Shown in pieces: positions 13,993 to 14,657 of a DNA stretch of 14,657 nt. Location of the stretch: positions 1 to 14,657 of the forward strand of contig QYPD01000007.1 in assembly GCA_007279775.1 (NCBI GenBank). Reading direction: 5' to 3'. Both the position numbers and the translations under genes were made by a program. How positions within the stretch are numbered: position 1 is the stretch's first letter; each line of letters starts with the position of its first letter. The notes under the pieces were generated by a model. It searched no databases and was not told where the DNA came from. It saw only the letters and a list, made by a program, of their open reading frames with translations. The stretch comes from Spirochaetia bacterium. Lineage in GTDB: Bacteria; Patescibacteriota; Minisyncoccia; UBA6257; UBA9933.

Positions 13993-14262
13993 AGTTCGTT
14001 GAAAATTGCACATAGTTTTGTAAGCTGGTCATTAGACTAGCATATTTTAGGAAGGGAGGATTTTGAACTTTGAGCAGATGTTTGTTTTTTGCGGAACCGT
14101 TATTTATTTTTCATAAACTCGGGAATTCTGGCCAGGACACACATTCGTGTGTTTTACGTTGGCTACGCACAGCTGACGCTTCTGGCGATGAACATCGCGG
14201 ATCCCTTTACTGGCGGGGACATCTCATCTTTTAGGAGATGCCCCGCCACCCCAATTTTTATT
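13993..14262 (+). ncRNA. Candidate structured non-coding RNA of about 270 nt
   Basis: Between a good promoter and two terminators lies a segment, GC-rich in its second half, with a row of hairpins: GCTGGTC/GACTAGC (14024-14041), ACACAC/GTGTGT (14137-14152), CGTTGGCT/AGCTGACG (14157-14178, two G-U pairs) and GCGATG/CATCGC (14184-14197). No reading frame of useful size spans it cleanly. After GGAAGGGAGG (14050-14059) a short frame could start at TTG 14063 or ATG 14078 and give 17 or 12 residues, stop TAA 14114-14116, so a leader peptide is an alternative. I see no tmRNA tag, no RNase P P4 motif and no SRP RNA core. The nature of the RNA is unknown. Confidence 0.5.
14212..14259 (+). terminator. 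Intrinsic terminator of the candidate RNA, first
   Basis: GGCGGGG (14212-14218) pairs with CCCCGCC (14241-14247) and CATCTC with GAGATG inside, with one bulged A; ACCCCAATTTTT follows. The stem is very stable, though the T-run begins 7 bases after it. Confidence 0.75.
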
Positions 14263-14287
14263 CCTGTTTTACGACGGGATTTTTTTT
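14262..14287 (+). terminator. Intrinsic terminator, second in tandem
   Basis: TCCTGTT (14262-14268) pairs with GACGGGA (14273-14279) with two G-U pairs and a TTAC loop, directly followed by eight T (14280-14287). Confidence 0.7.
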
Positions 14288-14328
14288 ATTGGAGATAGCG
14301 TCTTTTTGAAAATAACTTGCGGAATGAG

Positions 14329-14337
14329 TTATCCACA
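14329..14337 (+). other. DnaA-box-like sequence
   Basis: TTATCCACA is the exact DnaA-box consensus, next to a long AT-rich stretch (14338-14405). It is single; I found no second perfect box in the window, so an origin is not supported. Confidence 0.35.
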
Positions 14338-14345
14338 TTTTAGAC

Positions 14346-14374
14346 TTGAAATTAATTTAAGATTATTTTATTAT
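14346..14374 (+). promoter_or_regulatory. Sigma70-type promoter of the 49-codon gene
   Basis: TTGAAA (14346-14351), a 17-base spacer and TATTAT (14369-14374). The predicted start near 14381 gives a leader of about 80 bases that includes a CCGACC/GGTCGG hairpin (14408-14426). Confidence 0.55.
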
Positions 14375-14462
14375 TTAATTAGGTCATTAATTTTATAAGT
14401 TTTTAATCCGACCCACTGGAGGTCGGTAGTTGTCCAATTTCACCGAATGGAAGGAGACGATT

Positions 14463-14612
14463 ATGGGAACGCATTTGCACCACAACGCGGCAGGGACGAT
14501 TTTCGCTCACGTCGACCTGAATGCAGCGAACGTCACGCTGAAGGCAGCTCAGCAGACGGCGGCGAACACGGCAACGATGGTCAGGATCGGTCACGACTCC
14601 CGCGCCGTGTAG
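14463..14612 (+). CDS. Small GC-rich protein of unknown function
   Basis: Forty-nine codons, MGTHLHHNAAGTIFAHVDLN to ...RIGHDSRAV, stop TAG. AAGGAG (14451-14456) lies 6 bases before the ATG, a textbook ribosome binding site that most genes here lack. The protein is rich in Ala, Thr, Asn and His and has no signal peptide or membrane span. Its codons are much more GC-rich than those of the housekeeping genes, which suggests transfer. I do not recognise the family. The promoter, leader hairpin and strong SD argue that it is a real gene; the downstream 45 bases to the edge of the window show no feature. Confidence 0.6.
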   Translation: MGTHLHHNAAGTIFAHVDLNAANVTLKAAQQTAANTATMVRIGHDSRAV

Positions 14613-14657
14613 ACCGGTTCTCGATTCCAGAGTTTGGTGGAGCATTCGTTTCAAGGG

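Noticed and set aside
14089..14298. A 69-codon frame through the candidate RNA region
   Set aside because: It runs through both terminator hairpins, has no ribosome binding site at its start and shows no recognisable motif.
14329..14337. Replication origin at the DnaA-box-like site
   Set aside because: Only one perfect box, and neither dnaA nor dnaN is nearby; TTATACACT at 13939-13947 is a weak second match at best.
1..14657. CRISPR array, tRNA or rRNA genes
   Set aside because: I saw no regularly spaced direct repeats and no tRNA T-loop or rRNA signature sequences.

Overview
The window looks like a chromosomal piece from a Candidate Phyla Radiation bacterium, probably a member of Parcubacteria (Patescibacteria). 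This is inferred from the AT-rich, Lys/Glu/Asn-heavy proteins, the tightly packed housekeeping genes, weak or absent Shine-Dalgarno sites on most genes, a solitary rplK with no rplA beside it, and many short palindromic repeats, some of them inside genes. No taxonomic marker was searched, so the assignment is tentative.

Layout. Bases 1-3846 hold the tail of a probable ribosome hibernation factor, secA, and three small nucleotide-handling or RNA-handling genes: a deoxyribosyltransferase-like protein, an ASCH-domain protein and an MTH1-like Nudix hydrolase. A promoter and hairpin follow, then gyrB (4057-7452), which carries a 434-residue intein with an HNH endonuclease. secE, nusG and rplK follow and end at a strong terminator. 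Next is a tandem-domain flavin-dependent thymidylate synthase (9256-10611), flanked by terminators and preceded by a strong ribosome binding site, then tmk and gatB. miaA runs convergently on the minus strand, overlaps the end of gatB, and is broken by one in-frame TAG. The last 700 bases hold a promoter, a GC-rich multi-hairpin segment closed by two terminators (a candidate non-coding RNA), a DnaA-box-like site, and a 49-codon GC-rich small gene with its own promoter.

Most notable is a leader element of about 147 bases present three times, directly before gyrB, nusG and gatB. Its 23-base 5' and 3' arms are complementary, and the 3' arm ends exactly with the ATG of the downstream gene, so the start codon lies inside the helix. 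Between the arms are two hairpins that vary between copies by compensatory changes, and a third strand that can also pair with the 5' arm. The 5' arm opens a short reading frame (MPSN(T/A)TSM...) in all three copies. This looks like a shared cis-acting RNA that gates translation of unrelated housekeeping genes. I do not recognise it as a named family.

A second theme is in-frame invasion of conserved genes by palindromic or short-tandem repeat DNA (secA twice, gatB twice, miaA twice). In secA one such segment stands where the helical wing domain is normally encoded. Functionally, thyX, tmk, the Nudix enzyme, the deoxyribosyltransferase-like protein and perhaps the ASCH protein relate to nucleotide pools; secA and secE to export; nusG, rplK, gatB and miaA to transcription and translation.
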